DNA of 16,520 nt from Ruminococcaceae bacterium UBA5396 (lineage in GTDB: Bacteria > Bacillota > Clostridia > Oscillospirales > Acutalibacteraceae). Below are positions 1-7,771 of the stretch, piece by piece; the stretch's first letter is position 1; each line of letters begins with the position of its first letter. The notes below the pieces were generated by a model. The model made no database searches and was not told the DNA's origin. It was given only the letters and a program-made list of their open reading frames with translations. Position numbers and translations under genes: made by a program. Location of the stretch: contig DHOG01000193.1 in assembly GCA_002410715.1 (NCBI GenBank), positions 1-16,520 on the forward strand, given 5' to 3'.

Positions 1-40
1 GCTTGTAAGGCAGGTGCTCTCCCAGCTGAGCTATGCTCCC
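1..40 (-). tRNA. tRNA-Val (anticodon UAC), 5' part, cut by window edge
   Basis: Read on the minus strand from position 40, the sequence folds as the first 40 nt of a tRNA. The acceptor strand is GGGAGCA, followed by T8-A9, a D-arm GCTC/GAGC pair with AGCTGGGA loop, and an anticodon stem and loop with C32-T33 before TAC at 34-36 and A37. TAC decodes valine GUA and related codons. The 3' half, with T-arm and acceptor, lies beyond the window, so completeness cannot be judged. It may be the first member of a tRNA cluster, because a promoter sits just upstream. Confidence 0.9.
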
Positions 41-71
41 AAGTGTCCGCCGTGTTTCAGCGACGGAGTCT

Positions 72-100
72 ATAATACAATATTCAGCCGCAATTGTCAA
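72..100 (-). promoter_or_regulatory. Sigma-A-type promoter of the tRNA-Val gene
   Basis: On the minus strand TTGACA (plus 95-100) is followed after exactly 17 nt by TATTAT (plus 72-77). This is a near-consensus housekeeping promoter. The predicted start near 65 gives a short leader of about 25 nt before the tRNA, as expected for a stable RNA gene. Only the tRNA lies downstream on that strand. Confidence 0.8.
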
Positions 101-160
101 TATATAAAGACGCAATTTTTAAAGTTTTTAAGAGGGTTGTCGATATCTGTCAAAGCCGAA

Positions 161-1054
161 TCAGTCATTTGATTGATTCTTTATTAAAACCTCTAAATCA
201 TCACCTTTAAAATGGTAAGCATGGTTACAAAAATGGCAGGTTACTTCTGTCATTCCATGTTCATCCGGCAGCTTACGGATTTCCTCCGGCTGCATTGAAG
301 ATAAAGCGCGCTCAATTCTATTACGTGAGCAACTGCATTTGTATTCAGGCTGGTATTCGTCCATAATTTCATATTCGAAACCGTCAAGTGCTTTGCCTAG
401 GATATCAGTAACCGACATTCCGCTATCCAGCATAGAGGTCATTGACGGAAGTGAAGCAGTATTCCTTTCGAGACGGTCAATCACATTCTCAGGGCAAAAC
501 GGAAGAAGTTGAATCAGCAGACCCCCAGCCACTCTAACGGTCAAATCCGGATTAATCAAAACCCCAAGTGCGCAAACCGTCGGAAGCTGTTCACTGTTGG
601 CATAATAGTTTGTAATATCCTCGGCAATTTCTCCTGACACAATTGGTGTGCACCCGATATAAGGTTCTGCCCCGCCTGTATCGCGCATGACATAAATTAG
701 ACCTTTTTTTCCCACCGCCGAGCCAACATCAAGCTTGCCGTCCGCGCGCAGAGGTATCTCAACAACAGAATTGACTGGATAGCCTCTTACATTGCCCGTG
801 CTGTCGGACACCGCCATCATTGTTCCCGCAGGACCCCCGCCGTTGATTTTTATTGTCAGGCTATCATCTTTTCCTTTAAGCATAATCCCCATCATGGAGG
901 CGGCGGTAAGTAGCCTTCCAAGCCCTGCAGTAACCACAGCTGATGTTTTGTGAATCCGTTCCGCTTCAGAAACGATCGCAGTTGAATCCATAGCCAAAGC
1001 AACAATGGTTGCGTCTTTTGTTATACAGCGAATAACTCTACCCTTTTTGTGCAT
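161..1054 (-). CDS. hslO: Hsp33 family redox-regulated chaperonin
   Basis: Hsp33 is a cytosolic holdase chaperone activated by oxidation, which releases zinc from four cysteines and opens a binding surface for unfolding proteins. With the start at 1054 the protein is 297 aa, the usual length. Its C-terminus carries Cys240-x-Cys242 and, 30 residues later, Cys273-x-x-Cys276, the family zinc switch. The N-terminal domain includes the glycine-rich INGGGPAG stretch near 70-77. The reading frame extends upstream to an ATG at 1099, but those 15 extra residues are unlike the family, and an AGAAAGGA Shine-Dalgarno lies within them, so 1054 is preferred. It follows the methyltransferase gene by 76 nt and is probably the last gene of that operon. 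No clear terminator is visible between it and the tRNA promoter. Confidence 0.93.
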   Translation of the reverse strand: MHKKGRVIRCITKDATIVALAMDSTAIVSEAERIHKTSAVVTAGLGRLLTAASMMGIMLKGKDDSLTIKINGGGPAGTMMAVSDSTGNVRGYPVNSVVEIPLRADGKLDVGSAVGKKGLIYVMRDTGGAEPYIGCTPIVSGEIAEDITNYYANSEQLPTVCALGVLINPDLTVRVAGGLLIQLLPFCPENVIDRLERNTASLPSMTSMLDSGMSVTDILGKALDGFEYEIMDEYQPEYKCSCSRNRIERALSSMQPEEIRKLPDEHGMTEVTCHFCNHAYHFKGDDLEVLIKNQSND

Positions 1055-1106
1055 CTTAAAATCCCATGTCCTTTCTGGGTTGTATGCCGGAAAGAACATA
1101 AAACCG
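1052..1106 (-). promoter_or_regulatory. Leader of hslO with hairpin and long-spaced RBS
   Basis: On the minus strand an 8-bp arm GCCGGAAA (just upstream of this interval) pairs with TTTCCGGC across a 15-nt loop, placing a hairpin before the AGAAAGGACATG ribosome binding site. The Shine-Dalgarno is 13-14 nt from the chosen ATG. The ATG directly after AAAGGAC opens a three-codon frame that stops one base before the real start. The blocks CGGTTTTATG, GGCATA and AAAGGACATG recur in the same order before ugd (3529-3586). The function of the shared leader is unknown. Confidence 0.4.
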
Positions 1107-1130
1107 CTTTTCCGGCGTGCCTAGCTCTTT

Positions 1131-1883
1131 TTAACCATGTCTACGAGCTACGATAAACATACGCTCGCTATCCCGCCTGACAGGCTCTGTAGTCATATCA
1201 TCATATACAGCAAGCACCTCAAATCCCGCCCCAGCTAAAAGACGGCATATCGTTTGCTGCGAATAAGCCCTTTCACGCACAAAATCAGTTAAACGGGAAT
1301 ACGAGCCGAATTTTTCCACGAAAAAATCAAGCTGCATATTCACCGCTGCCGTACGTTCCGATAACTGATTGCGCCATACGCACAGAAAATCATCCTCCTC
1401 AAAAACAAAGGAGTTATTCCCCAGCACATGACGGTGCTTGTAGATCGTATTTACATCAAAAACAAATAATCCGCCCGGCTCAATAAATAAAAACAGCCTT
1501 TTGAAAACCTCTGCAAGATCTTTGGTACTGCAAAGGTGATTAAGGCTGTCCAGAATACAAACGGTTCCGCTTACCGTTCCGTATAAGTCCAATGCCCGCA
1601 TATCCTGACATAGTAGCATCAAAGGAATACCGGATTTCTCAGCCTTTTGAGAGGCTACCATCAACATCTCCTCCGAGCCGTCTACACCAATCATATCAAT
1701 GCCTCGTTTTGCAAGCTCAAGGGTTAAACTGCCGGAACCACACGCCAGATCAAGCAGCGTATCAGGATTTTTTTCAGGACGGTGAAGCTTGAAGAGCGAC
1801 AGTAGGTATTCTGCAATCGCTTTGTAGTCGACATCGCCGGTCAGGCGGTCATAAAAAGCGGCAAAGGCAGCATATCCACTCAT
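1131..1883 (-). CDS. Class I SAM-dependent methyltransferase
   Basis: This 250-aa cytosolic protein has the Rossmann-fold motif I LLDLACGSGSLT at residues 43-54 and the acidic ribose-binding motif GVDGSEEML at 66-74. A following CQDMRALDL segment and SVLD-like region (residues about 92-115) fit the Methyltransf_25/11 type fold. The substrate cannot be told from sequence. The ATG overlaps the stop of the upstream YerC-like gene as ATGA, and GGAG within that gene's last codons serves as RBS, so the two are translationally coupled. Coupling to a TrpR-like regulator and to hslO gives no clear pathway. Small-molecule or RNA methylation are both possible. Confidence 0.85.
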   Translation of the reverse strand: MSGYAAFAAFYDRLTGDVDYKAIAEYLLSLFKLHRPEKNPDTLLDLACGSGSLTLELAKRGIDMIGVDGSEEMLMVASQKAEKSGIPLMLLCQDMRALDLYGTVSGTVCILDSLNHLCSTKDLAEVFKRLFLFIEPGGLFVFDVNTIYKHRHVLGNNSFVFEEDDFLCVWRNQLSERTAAVNMQLDFFVEKFGSYSRLTDFVRERAYSQQTICRLLAGAGFEVLAVYDDMTTEPVRRDSERMFIVARRHG

Positions 1884-2182
1884 TTTTCTTTTTTCTCCTG
1901 CTCCATGCGTTCAAAAATCATATCATAGGCATCACAGCCATAAATCAGGGAGCGATTAACCCGGCTAATTGTCGCCGTAGACGCACCTGTGGCAGCAACA
2001 ATATCACTGTAAACTCTTTTATCGTTCAACATTTTAGCAACAACGATACGCTGTGACATTGCTTTGATTTCTGCAACCGTACACAGATCTTCAAAAAACC
2101 GATAACACTCATCCTCTGTCCTAAGCTGTAGAATTGCCTGAAACAAAAAGTCGGCATTTTTATCTTTTATTTTACTGTTCAC
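1880..2182 (-). CDS. YerC/YecD family TrpR-like DNA-binding protein
   Basis: This 100-aa protein matches the YerC/YecD group of TrpR-superfamily regulators. Signatures are FFEDLCTVAEIKAMSQR at about 29-45 and a helix-turn-helix around residues 57-79 containing TGASTATISRVNRSL. Family members are small homodimeric DNA-binding proteins whose ligand is not established. The GTG at 2182 is chosen as start because GGGAGG lies 7-8 nt upstream and the family starts shortly before the DFLFQAIL segment. A longer frame to an ATG at 2239 would begin just upstream of the predicted transcription start and adds lysine-rich residues unlike the family. The stop overlaps the next gene (ATGA). Confidence 0.85.
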   Translation of the reverse strand: MNSKIKDKNADFLFQAILQLRTEDECYRFFEDLCTVAEIKAMSQRIVVAKMLNDKRVYSDIVAATGASTATISRVNRSLIYGCDAYDMIFERMEQEKKEK

Positions 2183-2242
2183 AGGTGATCCTCCCTTTTG
2201 CCGTTTCTTACCTTCATTCTTGCAATTAATTAGTATCACCTA

Positions 2243-2271
2243 ATTTTAACACGTTACAGCGTGAAATGAAA
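2243..2271 (-). promoter_or_regulatory. Candidate promoter of the yerC-methyltransferase-hslO operon
   Basis: On the minus strand an extended -10 TGTTAAAAT (hexamer at plus 2243-2248) lies 17 nt after a weak -35 TTTCAT (plus 2266-2271). The predicted start near 2236 leaves a leader of about 54 nt before the GTG of the YerC-like gene. A small dyad CACG-N6-CGTG overlaps the spacer and could be an operator, perhaps autoregulatory. The -35 is poor, so the call rests on the extended -10. Confidence 0.45.
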
Positions 2272-2346
2272 GGGGTGTAAACAAAATTATTACCAAACCA
2301 ATGAGGCCTTCCTTACAAAGGAGCACACTTTCACGTCGTTTAAAAT

Positions 2347-3531
2347 TTAATCTCTAAAATAAATATCCCTAGTATATACTTTCTCAGATACATCCTGGAT
2401 ATCGTCGTTGTATCTGTTTGCGACAATCACATCGGATATCTTCTTGAATTCGTCCAGATCTCTAATTACTCTGGAACTGAAGAATGATTCATCCTTCAAG
2501 GTAGGTTCGTAGATTATAACCTCTACCCCCTTCGCCTTGATACGTTTCATAATCCCTTGTATCGAGGAATGCCTGAAATTATCGGAATTTGCTTTCATCG
2601 TAAGTCTGTATATACCCACGATTCTCGGGTTTCTTTCCAATATTCTCTCAGCAATAAAATCTTTTCTGGTGCGGTTCGCATCAACAATTGCTGCAATTAT
2701 ATTATTCGGTACATTATCATAATTCGCAAGAAGCTGCTTTGTATCCTTGGGCAGACAGTATCCTCCGTAACCAAAAGATGGATTGTTATAGTGGTTTCCA
2801 ATCCTGGGATCAAGTCCCACTCCCTCAATAATCTGTTTTGTATTGAGTCCACGCACCTCCGCAAAAGTATCCAGCTCGTTAAAAAATGATACACGGAGCG
2901 CAAGATACGTATTTGCAAACAGTTTCACAGCCTCGGCCTCGGTAGGCTGTATAAACAGCGTTGGAATATCCTTTTTGATTGCCCCCTGCTGCAAAAACTC
3001 GGCAAAAACATGTGCCCGCTCAGTTAGGTAATCGTCATCCGTAGGAACACCCACGATAATTCGGGACGGATATAGATTATCATACAGCGCTCTGCCCTCC
3101 CTTAAAAATTCGGGAGAAAATAGAATATTACGGGTGTTGTATTTCTTTCTTATTGATTCAGTATACCCGACCGGGACGGTAGACTTAATAATCATTATCG
3201 CATCCGATTTAAGCTCCAGCACCTGTCTAATTACTGACTCAACCGAGCTTGTGTCAAAATAATTCTTTACCGGATCATAATTTGTCGGTGTGGAAATAAT
3301 TATAAACTCCGCGTCACGGTAGGCGGAAGCCGCATCCGTTGTCGCAGTCAGATTAAGCTCCTTCGTCCTAAGATATTCCTCTATTTCAGCATCAACAATA
3401 GGTGACTTCTTATGGTTGATCATGTCGACTTTTTCCTGAATGATATCCACTGCATATACCTGGCTATTTTGAGCCAGCAGAATCGAATTTGACAATCCCA
3501 CATATCCAGTTCCCGCTACCGCTATTTTCAT
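2347..3531 (-). CDS. ugd: UDP-glucose 6-dehydrogenase
   Basis: Ugd oxidises UDP-glucose to UDP-glucuronate with two NAD+ in the cytosol, supplying an acidic sugar for polysaccharides. The 394-aa protein (family about 388-400) has the N-terminal NAD-binding GTGYVGLS at 8-15, KSTVPVGYT near 116-124, FSPEFLREG near 138-146, Lys203 in AVKLFANTY, and the catalytic nucleophile Cys259 in [12 protein letters not shown]. The C-terminal domain contains [14 protein letters not shown]. It resembles the short Ugd/Cap3A type known from E. coli and streptococcal capsules. Tyr71, the regulatory phosphotyrosine site reported for E. coli Ugd, is present. It is the last gene of the polysaccharide operon, 65 nt after the flippase gene, with a hairpin in between. 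The ATG at 3531 has GAAAGGA upstream. No strong terminator is seen after it. Confidence 0.95.
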   Translation of the reverse strand: MKIAVAGTGYVGLSNSILLAQNSQVYAVDIIQEKVDMINHKKSPIVDAEIEEYLRTKELNLTATTDAASAYRDAEFIIISTPTNYDPVKNYFDTSSVESVIRQVLELKSDAIMIIKSTVPVGYTESIRKKYNTRNILFSPEFLREGRALYDNLYPSRIIVGVPTDDDYLTERAHVFAEFLQQGAIKKDIPTLFIQPTEAEAVKLFANTYLALRVSFFNELDTFAEVRGLNTKQIIEGVGLDPRIGNHYNNPSFGYGGYCLPKDTKQLLANYDNVPNNIIAAIVDANRTRKDFIAERILERNPRIVGIYRLTMKANSDNFRHSSIQGIMKRIKAKGVEVIIYEPTLKDESFFSSRVIRDLDEFKKISDVIVANRYNDDIQDVSEKVYTRDIYFRD

Positions 3532-3598
3532 AATTAAGCTTCATGTCCTTTCCTTTAGCTTATGCCCAGAGAAGGGCATAAAACCGTAAACTCGGTTT
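3529..3598 (-). promoter_or_regulatory. Structured intergenic leader of ugd (two hairpins)
   Basis: Two perfect inverted repeats fill the gap between the flippase gene and ugd. One is AAACCG-N6-CGGTTT (3581-3586 with 3593-3598), which overlaps the flippase stop codon. The other is TTATGCCC-N6-GGGCATAA (3560-3567 with 3574-3581). Neither is followed by a U-run on the minus strand, so they are not intrinsic terminators. They may protect or process the mRNA end or set ugd translation. The region from CGGTTTTATG to the ATG shares three ordered blocks with the hslO leader. Confidence 0.5.
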
Positions 3599-5039
3599 AT
3601 TTTTTGCTCTGAAATAGCCTTTTAAAAGCGTCCATCATTACAGAGTTCTTGGTAAATCGAATATATATAAAACTCAGAGTCAAATAAACAGCGGCCCCCG
3701 TTATGACTTCAAGGACAACAGCCGGAATTGATCTCTCGGTAAGCATATCTACAATAAATACAGCTCCAAACATGATTGCGCCCGACGCCAGAAAATAAAA
3801 ACTGTTTTTAATATAGCTAAATACGGGCAGATCTTCTCTTACCGCAATCGACTGCACAATACATACCGTTACTTCTGCGAAAATTGTTCCGATTGCAGCA
3901 CCCAATGCATGTAGCCTTGGAATCAATATCAGGTTGATTACGATATTCACCAGAGCGCCCAGCCCAACCGAAAGGATATACACCTTATCCTTACAGCTTG
4001 GTATAAGGTACTGCGTCCGAATTACATTTGCGAATGAGATAAACGGTATTGTGACCGCCATGCAGGCAATAATGATTCCGCTGGGTTCATATGCCGAACC
4101 AAAAAATACCGGTGCGAAGTCCTTTGAAACTGCGGCCAGTCCAAATGACAGGGCATACGCCATGAACATAACGAAGAGCATGGAGGAAGCGATATATTTT
4201 CTACCCTGCTGGGTATCACCTCTGGCGGTGATGTTTGACATTCTTGGCAGCATCACGGTTCCAAATGCAGTGATGATTCCAAGCGGGAGATTGATAATTC
4301 TCTCAGAATATTCAAAAAAACCGACCTGTGCTTCGGTACTAAAGTGGAACAGCAGTATTTTATCCATCACCCTGTAAATGCTAACCGCAATGACAGGTAC
4401 AAACAACACCAGCAGGGGCACAATATGACTTTTCAGCTCAGCAAAGGTAGGCTTGACAAACGTTACATACTTGCGGATAACCAACCATACCATAGACTGG
4501 CTAATCAAACTACCTGCCGCCATAATCGTGATATACTTCCACAAATCATCCTGTGTATGAACAAATGTAAAGATTGCTACAACCGTTAGGATTTTCACCA
4601 GCGTGTTTCGCGTAAATGTCAGCCGAAATTCTTCAATTCCGAAGAAAAACCAGTTAATATCAAACAAAGCAGCTATGATATAAAGACTTTGAATTATAGC
4701 AAAGGTTTTATATTGAATCGGAAATAATAAAATATAAGCAAAATAGGCAACAACAACCAGCAGCGACAGCAGAAAGTGCAGGCTGAATATACTGCTGAAA
4801 GTACGGTTCAGCCTTTCCCTATCACCACGTACTGCTGCGATCATGCGATTTCCATAGTTGTTGATTCCTAGCATAGCGAATAGCACAAAGTAATTTGCAA
4901 CCGAATATGAATACGAGAAAACGCCTGTCTTTTCCGGTCCTAACACACGAGAAACATATGGAGATGTAATAAACGGAAGCACAATAATTAATATCTGGTA
5001 AGCACTCTGATAAATAAAGTTCTTTTTTATGCTGGACAT
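3597..5039 (-). CDS. Wzx-like polysaccharide repeat-unit flippase (MOP superfamily)
   Basis: This is an integral membrane protein of 480 aa expected to flip undecaprenyl-linked oligosaccharide across the cytoplasmic membrane. The start MSSIKKNFIYQSAYQIL followed by PFITSPYVSRVLG is the characteristic opening of Wzx/polysaccharide-transport proteins, and hydrophobic segments continue throughout, consistent with 12-14 helices. Basic residues RGDRERLNR follow the second helix. The frame runs upstream to an ATG at 5099, but those 20 residues are soluble and unlike the family, and the SD AGAAAGGG lies inside them. An in-frame ATG at 5051 is too close to the SD. It lies 132 nt after the polymerase gene and 65 nt before ugd. 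Specific substrate is unknown. Confidence 0.9.
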   Translation of the reverse strand: MSSIKKNFIYQSAYQILIIVLPFITSPYVSRVLGPEKTGVFSYSYSVANYFVLFAMLGINNYGNRMIAAVRGDRERLNRTFSSIFSLHFLLSLLVVVAYFAYILLFPIQYKTFAIIQSLYIIAALFDINWFFFGIEEFRLTFTRNTLVKILTVVAIFTFVHTQDDLWKYITIMAAGSLISQSMVWLVIRKYVTFVKPTFAELKSHIVPLLVLFVPVIAVSIYRVMDKILLFHFSTEAQVGFFEYSERIINLPLGIITAFGTVMLPRMSNITARGDTQQGRKYIASSMLFVMFMAYALSFGLAAVSKDFAPVFFGSAYEPSGIIIACMAVTIPFISFANVIRTQYLIPSCKDKVYILSVGLGALVNIVINLILIPRLHALGAAIGTIFAEVTVCIVQSIAVREDLPVFSYIKNSFYFLASGAIMFGAVFIVDMLTERSIPAVVLEVITGAAVYLTLSFIYIRFTKNSVMMDAFKRLFQSKK

Positions 5040-5053
5040 ATGAAGAACCATGC

Positions 5054-5139
5054 CCTTTCTGTGCCTTACTGCATCATTGCTAAAATTCGTCAAAAACAAA
5101 CAACTGTCTTTTTCAGAGAATCAGACATAGAAAGGCACA
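5054..5139 (-). promoter_or_regulatory. Possible RBS-sequestering structure upstream of the flippase gene
   Basis: In the wzy-wzx gap, minus-strand TGTGCCTTTCT (from about plus 5139 to 5129) can pair in two exclusive ways with the region before the flippase start. TGTGCCTT matches AAGGCACA (plus 5060-5067) over 8 bp, and CCTTTCT matches the Shine-Dalgarno AGAAAGG (plus 5054-5060) over 7 bp. The second pairing would hide the RBS. CU-rich segments complement any AGAAAGG site, so this may be chance. Confidence 0.25.
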
Positions 5140-5171
5140 AGTATTTTCAATTCCTTTGATTTCAGGCAATC

Positions 5172-6665
5172 TCAGTTGAGCCTTAAAAGCTTCGTATTTT
5201 TTCCTTTGCGTTTTTTGAACCTGTTTTCCAGTCGAGCAATCCATTTTCCCTGTATGCAGCTGCCTTCTTGCTGTATTGCTTTTTCTGAAAAATATAATAA
5301 ATATCCCGAAAACACCCAAAATACAACCCCAAATATATTGACACGATAGAGAATCCTTGCTTCAAATATCTCTATCAAAAAAAACGAAAAGGGTATTATC
5401 ATCAGCAAATATTGCCACATATTCTCGCGTGTAACTGTTAGTACCCGCATAAACAGCAGTGTCCGGCATAAGTCGAACACAAAAATCACAAGGAATATAA
5501 AACCCACAATACCGGATGATACAAGTACAGAAATATAAATATTATGAATGCCGCCTTTTTTTAGATTATCCAGCCTTTCTTCAATCAGATGCGGGGAAAC
5601 CTGATCATAAAGCCCTTCCCGCGTAACACCGAAAATCGGATTTTTTATAAATGTTTTAATTCCCGCCCGCCAAATCTGAACCCGTCCATTGGTTACATCA
5701 TTTGAATCAGGATCATATTCATCGTCTCTTTGGTTTATGGCAGGCTTGATATCATCTTTTGAAAAGGAGCCATGATCAAAAGCAACATTTTTTAATTGAC
5801 GTATAATGCTGGGAATATAAGAAATTGTTTTTACGCTGACAGGTCTCAGTATTTCAGCGCTTCCTGTAATTGCTACAGCTATGACAAGGGCGGCAATGGC
5901 GCTAACGATGGTACTAATATTCTTTTTCTTCATCCAAAGAAGAAGTTGAACAAAAAACATGATGGTTCCGAAAATAAGCAGCGTATACCAAGCAGTCCTG
6001 CTTTGGGTAAATAATAAGTATATCAGCTGAAATACAATATTCGAGATGTGAAACTTCCTGCTATTGATTGTTTCCATAACAAGCAGCATCCAGCTCATGA
6101 ATATGGATATAACCGCAAGCGTCGAACCCGTATTGGGATTGTATAATCCCCAAAAACGGTTATAGCTTAAACCCACAGTCAGATTACCGTATATTTCATG
6201 ATAGTAAGTAAAGCTGACGGAAAAAAGAAAAAACAGCATACAAACCATGGTTAATGCGAAAGTGACTGCAACATACGTGCTGCTGACGATTTTCAACTCT
6301 TTCATTTTAACTTCGACAGGCGTGTTGTGATCATTTCCAAACAACAGAATAATAAATAGAACCATATATAAAAACTGGGATATATTCTCGAAAAGATGGT
6401 TTGGAGCTGCAATCAGAATTGATACGGCGTAAGACGCACAGAAAAGCAACAGCCACAAGGACGAGCGGTTTTTCAGCAGCGACCGGTTACTTGTAAAATC
6501 AAGCAGCACCAGATAAGAGCCCCAAACAAACCCAATCTTTACGAACCTTCCAAGATATATCTGTAAAAGCGGTGAAGAGGTCAGAGCTGTCATAACAATC
6601 AAGAACATAATGCAATAGGTTCTCTGGCATATTATTTTTTTATAGATTCCTTTTATAATGCTCAC
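5172..6665 (-). CDS. Wzy-like O-antigen/capsule polymerase (O-antigen ligase family)
   Basis: This is a 497-aa polytopic membrane protein with roughly 11-12 hydrophobic segments and one large outside loop, about residues 270-375. The second half carries the Wzy_C/WaaL-type signature: GRVQIWRAG at 327-335, NPIFGVTREG at 342-351, and HNIY at 374-377 followed by a helix with SSGIVGF. Such proteins polymerise lipid-linked repeat units on the outer face of the membrane. The neighbouring flippase supports polymerase rather than ligase. The GTG start overlaps the stop of the upstream glycosyltransferase as GTGA, with GGGGGAAA and AAGG in front, so the two are coupled. The C-terminus is a basic tail rich in Lys and Arg. 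Confidence 0.88.
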   Translation of the reverse strand: MSIIKGIYKKIICQRTYCIMFLIVMTALTSSPLLQIYLGRFVKIGFVWGSYLVLLDFTSNRSLLKNRSSLWLLLFCASYAVSILIAAPNHLFENISQFLYMVLFIILLFGNDHNTPVEVKMKELKIVSSTYVAVTFALTMVCMLFFLFSVSFTYYHEIYGNLTVGLSYNRFWGLYNPNTGSTLAVISIFMSWMLLVMETINSRKFHISNIVFQLIYLLFTQSRTAWYTLLIFGTIMFFVQLLLWMKKKNISTIVSAIAALVIAVAITGSAEILRPVSVKTISYIPSIIRQLKNVAFDHGSFSKDDIKPAINQRDDEYDPDSNDVTNGRVQIWRAGIKTFIKNPIFGVTREGLYDQVSPHLIEERLDNLKKGGIHNIYISVLVSSGIVGFIFLVIFVFDLCRTLLFMRVLTVTRENMWQYLLMIIPFSFFLIEIFEARILYRVNIFGVVFWVFSGYLLYFSEKAIQQEGSCIQGKWIARLENRFKKRKGKNTKLLRLN

Positions 6666-7726
6666 CCTTGGTTTCCCCCGCTATGCTTCAGCTTTTGAAA
6701 AATAGATTTCATGTATTTTTTAAGAAAAAGTTTTATAAGAGCCATACATCGAATCAAAAGAAAATGTCTTTTGGAAAGAAGATTCAAGATTGAATCAGAA
6801 TACCTTCCATATGAACCACGGATCTTTAGCTGTTCTTTGACCAGCTGATTCCCTGCCAGTTCACGAAGATAGGATTTTCGACGGCGGCTGTCAAAATTCC
6901 ATTGCGGGCTGTACATACTATCTATACACGACACGATGCCGCGAAGAAAAAAGGAACAGATACGCTCCTTTTGTTTCGGATGATTCAAGCCCCAATCGGC
7001 AAGACGGCTTTCATAGGCTGATAGCAGCCTACATATCAGCTCAAATTTATTGACAGGATACTTAACGAACACATCCTGCACATCATTCAATTTATAGTGA
7101 TATAGGCAGGCATTAATTAGCGCTGCGCTGCGGATATATTCAAACAAATCCAGATTAAACATGCCGTCCTGATAGCGCCTCATATCAGTAAACCTAACCT
7201 GATTTTGCTGTATCAGTTCAGCTTTATATATTTTATTCCACAGATATCCTGCCATTCCGTCGGGAAAATACTCGGTAAAAAAACCCCGTACCTCCTGCAC
7301 GCTTTTCAGCAGCCTGTTTTCAAGTGAAAATTGCTCACCCAGCTCCGGCTTTTCATAGTGATAGTTTGCCGTATAACCGCAAATCGCCACATCCACGCCA
7401 TTGCTAACCATACTATCGTACAGTATCTCCAGCATTTGCGGCTCCATCCAGTCATCCGAGTCGGGAAATACCCAATAGGGAGCTGATGCCAAAACCATTC
7501 CCGCATTGCGGGCGCTGCCGGCGCCGCCGTTTTCTTTGTGAATCACCTTGATTCTGGTATCCTCTGACGCCAGCCGGTCACACAGTTCACCGCTGCCATC
7601 GGTGGAGCCGTCATCAACCAGAATCAGTTCAAAATCACGATAAGTTTGCGCCAGTATGGAACGAACACCCCGCTCTAGGTATGAAGCGCAGTTGTAAACC
7701 GGCACGATGGCCGAAATCTCAGGCAT
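6662..7726 (-). CDS. Family 2 glycosyltransferase (GT-A fold)
   Basis: This 354-aa cytosolic or membrane-associated inverting glycosyltransferase would add one sugar to the lipid-linked repeat unit. The N-terminal catalytic domain has SAIVPVYNCASYL at 5-17, VDDGSTDGS at 37-45, KENGGAGSARNAG at 64-76 and the metal/nucleotide-sugar site DSDD at 89-92. A GYLWNKIYKAELI segment in the middle is shared with the glycosyltransferases at 8928 and 10021. The C-terminus is basic with a hydrophobic stretch and may touch the membrane. Donor and acceptor cannot be read from sequence. The ATG has GGAAGGA about 10 nt upstream, and the stop overlaps the polymerase start. Confidence 0.92.
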   Translation of the reverse strand: MPEISAIVPVYNCASYLERGVRSILAQTYRDFELILVDDGSTDGSGELCDRLASEDTRIKVIHKENGGAGSARNAGMVLASAPYWVFPDSDDWMEPQMLEILYDSMVSNGVDVAICGYTANYHYEKPELGEQFSLENRLLKSVQEVRGFFTEYFPDGMAGYLWNKIYKAELIQQNQVRFTDMRRYQDGMFNLDLFEYIRSAALINACLYHYKLNDVQDVFVKYPVNKFELICRLLSAYESRLADWGLNHPKQKERICSFFLRGIVSCIDSMYSPQWNFDSRRRKSYLRELAGNQLVKEQLKIRGSYGRYSDSILNLLSKRHFLLIRCMALIKLFLKKYMKSIFQKLKHSGGNQG

Positions 7727-7771
7727 TTGTGTCCATTCCTTCCTTCGGAAATCAATTGTCTTTTATCCTTA

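Noticed and set aside
2272..2346. Terminator after ugd
   Set aside because: Only a 4-bp stem CCTT-TGT-AAGG without a proper U-run is visible, so I cannot support a terminator there.
2347..3531. Recent transfer of ugd from Enterobacteria, suggested by strong similarity to E. coli Ugd
   Set aside because: The same short Ugd type, with the same catalytic block, is also known from Gram-positive capsule loci (Cap3A), so the likeness does not imply recent transfer.
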